Positions 63,396-64,000 of a stretch of 64,000 nt of DNA are shown here, one piece after another. The stretch comes from Desulfurivibrio dismutans (GTDB lineage: Bacteria; Desulfobacterota; Desulfobulbia; Desulfobulbales; Desulfurivibrionaceae), in the NCBI RefSeq assembly GCF_029210385.1, contig NZ_JARGDQ010000002.1:186001-250000 (forward strand). Reading direction: 5' to 3'. Positions within the stretch are counted from its first letter, which is position 1. Each line of letters starts with the position of its first letter. The position numbers were made by a program, and so were the translations under genes. The notes below the pieces were generated by a model that worked only from the letters and a program-made list of their open reading frames with translations, did not search any database and was not told where the DNA came from.

Positions 63396-64000
63396 ATGAC
63401 GGCTACCGCCGGGGAACTGCCGGCTGCGGTGCGTTTTTTGTTGGAACCGCAAGTTTATCCCCATCCGGTGGCGCGGGTGGAGTTGATACAGACCCATATC
63501 TCCTATGTGCTGCTGGCCGGTGATTTTGTCTATAAGATGAAAAAACCGGTGGATTTCGGTTTTCTGGATTTTTCCGACCTGGCCCGGCGACGCTACTACT
63601 GTGCCGAGGAACTGCGCCTCAACCGGCGTTTATGCCCGGAGATCTACCTGGCGGTGGTCAGCCTCAACCGGGCCGCAGACGGGGCTTTCAGCCTGGACGG
63701 GCCGGGGGAGCCGGTGGAGTACCTGGTGAAAATGGCGCGGATGCCGGAAAAGGGCATGATGCCGCGGCTGATTGAGCGGGATGAGCTGACCGCCGGGCAT
63801 TTGCACCTCATTGTCCACAAGCTGGTTCCCTTCTACCGCCAGGCCGACGACTCGCCGGAGGTGCGTGAGCTGGGCGGGGTAGAGGCGGTGCGGTTCAATG
63901 TCGAGGAAAATTTCCAGCAGACCGCCGCTTTTGTCGACACCCCGGCCCTGAGTCGGGAACGCTTTAACCGTATCCGCCAGCGTTCCCGGGCCTTTCTGGC
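63396..64000 (+). CDS. Aminoglycoside-phosphotransferase-like / ATPase protein, 5' part
   Basis: Open from ATG 63396 (GGGAGG six bases upstream) to the window edge, about 201 residues visible. HISYVLLAGDFVYKMKKPVDFGFLDFSDLARRRYYCAEELRLNRRLCPEIYLAVV is the hallmark N-terminus of the COG2187 kinase-like proteins, which usually continue into a C-terminal COG0645 P-loop ATPase. The KMKKPVDFGFLDF lysines match the ATP-binding lobe. The substrate of this widespread family is unknown. The second domain is outside the window. Confidence 0.85.
   Translation, partial: MTATAGELPAAVRFLLEPQVYPHPVARVELIQTHISYVLLAGDFVYKMKKPVDFGFLDFSDLARRRYYCAEELRLNRRLCPEIYLAVVSLNRAADGAFSLDGPGEPVEYLVKMARMPEKGMMPRLIERDELTAGHLHLIVHKLVPFYRQADDSPEVRELGGVEAVRFNVEENFQQTAAFVDTPALSRERFNRIRQRSRAFL

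Overview
The window looks like chromosome from a strictly anaerobic, Gram-negative sulfur-metabolising bacterium of the Desulfobacterota, most likely a Desulfobulbales or Desulfurivibrio-type lineage. This placement is inferred from content, not from a search. The supporting signs are DsrC with both C-terminal cysteines, a PerR/rubrerythrin/desulfoferrodoxin/flavodiiron oxygen-defence set, several multihaem c-type cytochromes, selenocysteine use (selC plus a Sec-containing selD) and a CooT-like nickel protein.

Layout. 1-8461 (minus) is a tightly overlapped operon that appears to encode a complete electron route from the quinone pool to the cell surface: a nonahaem lipoprotein with a beta-rich N-terminus, an outer-membrane beta-barrel, a heptahaem lipoprotein, an octahaem periplasmic cytochrome, a membrane-anchored octahaem-like cytochrome, a cytochrome b/c fusion and the start of an NHL-repeat protein. 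About 33 CxxCH motifs plus two non-canonical haem motifs are visible. After a serine hydrolase and an AT-rich gap comes dnaN-gyrB-gyrA-gpsA-selD (plus); selD starts upstream of an in-frame TGA read as selenocysteine. 18.9-23.0 kb holds a DUF3373-type porin, a diguanylate cyclase, an ArsR regulator and uppP. 23.1-32.8 kb (minus) is aroK-aroC-glgA-gap-hicB-hicA followed by a 1509-residue dikinase-like protein without a PEP-binding domain; from aroC onward the genes are almost all overlapping.

33-44 kb (plus) has a peroxiredoxin, a SpmA-SpmB fusion, rdgB, a single-chain HisH-HisF enzyme resembling the eukaryotic type, a small membrane protein, an IS3 remnant beside tRNA-Val, rpsU, a Xer recombinase, a DHH/CBS tRNA nucleotidyltransferase and a YitT protein. 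44.5-46.7 kb (minus) is an EF-G-like GTPase lacking the usual DTPGH histidine. 46.9-51.9 kb is an acrylyl-CoA-reductase-like gene and the oxygen-defence cluster. 52-64 kb holds glyQ, selC, a PfkB kinase, tRNA-Met, dsrC, nadB, a small nickel-related pair, hisS, aspS and a partial phosphotransferase/ATPase.

The least explained structure is in the intergenic DNA. Eight copies of an approximately 109-nt near-full-length hairpin lie downstream of plus-strand genes, always in the same orientation, usually starting inside or next to the stop codon. Their cores are conserved while their terminal arms and parts of the inner stem differ between copies but stay self-complementary within each copy. A second family (two copies, 44.4 and 63.1 kb) has the same logic with a three-way-junction shape, and a third 25-nt palindrome has inserted into one hairpin copy and into the dikinase-like gene.
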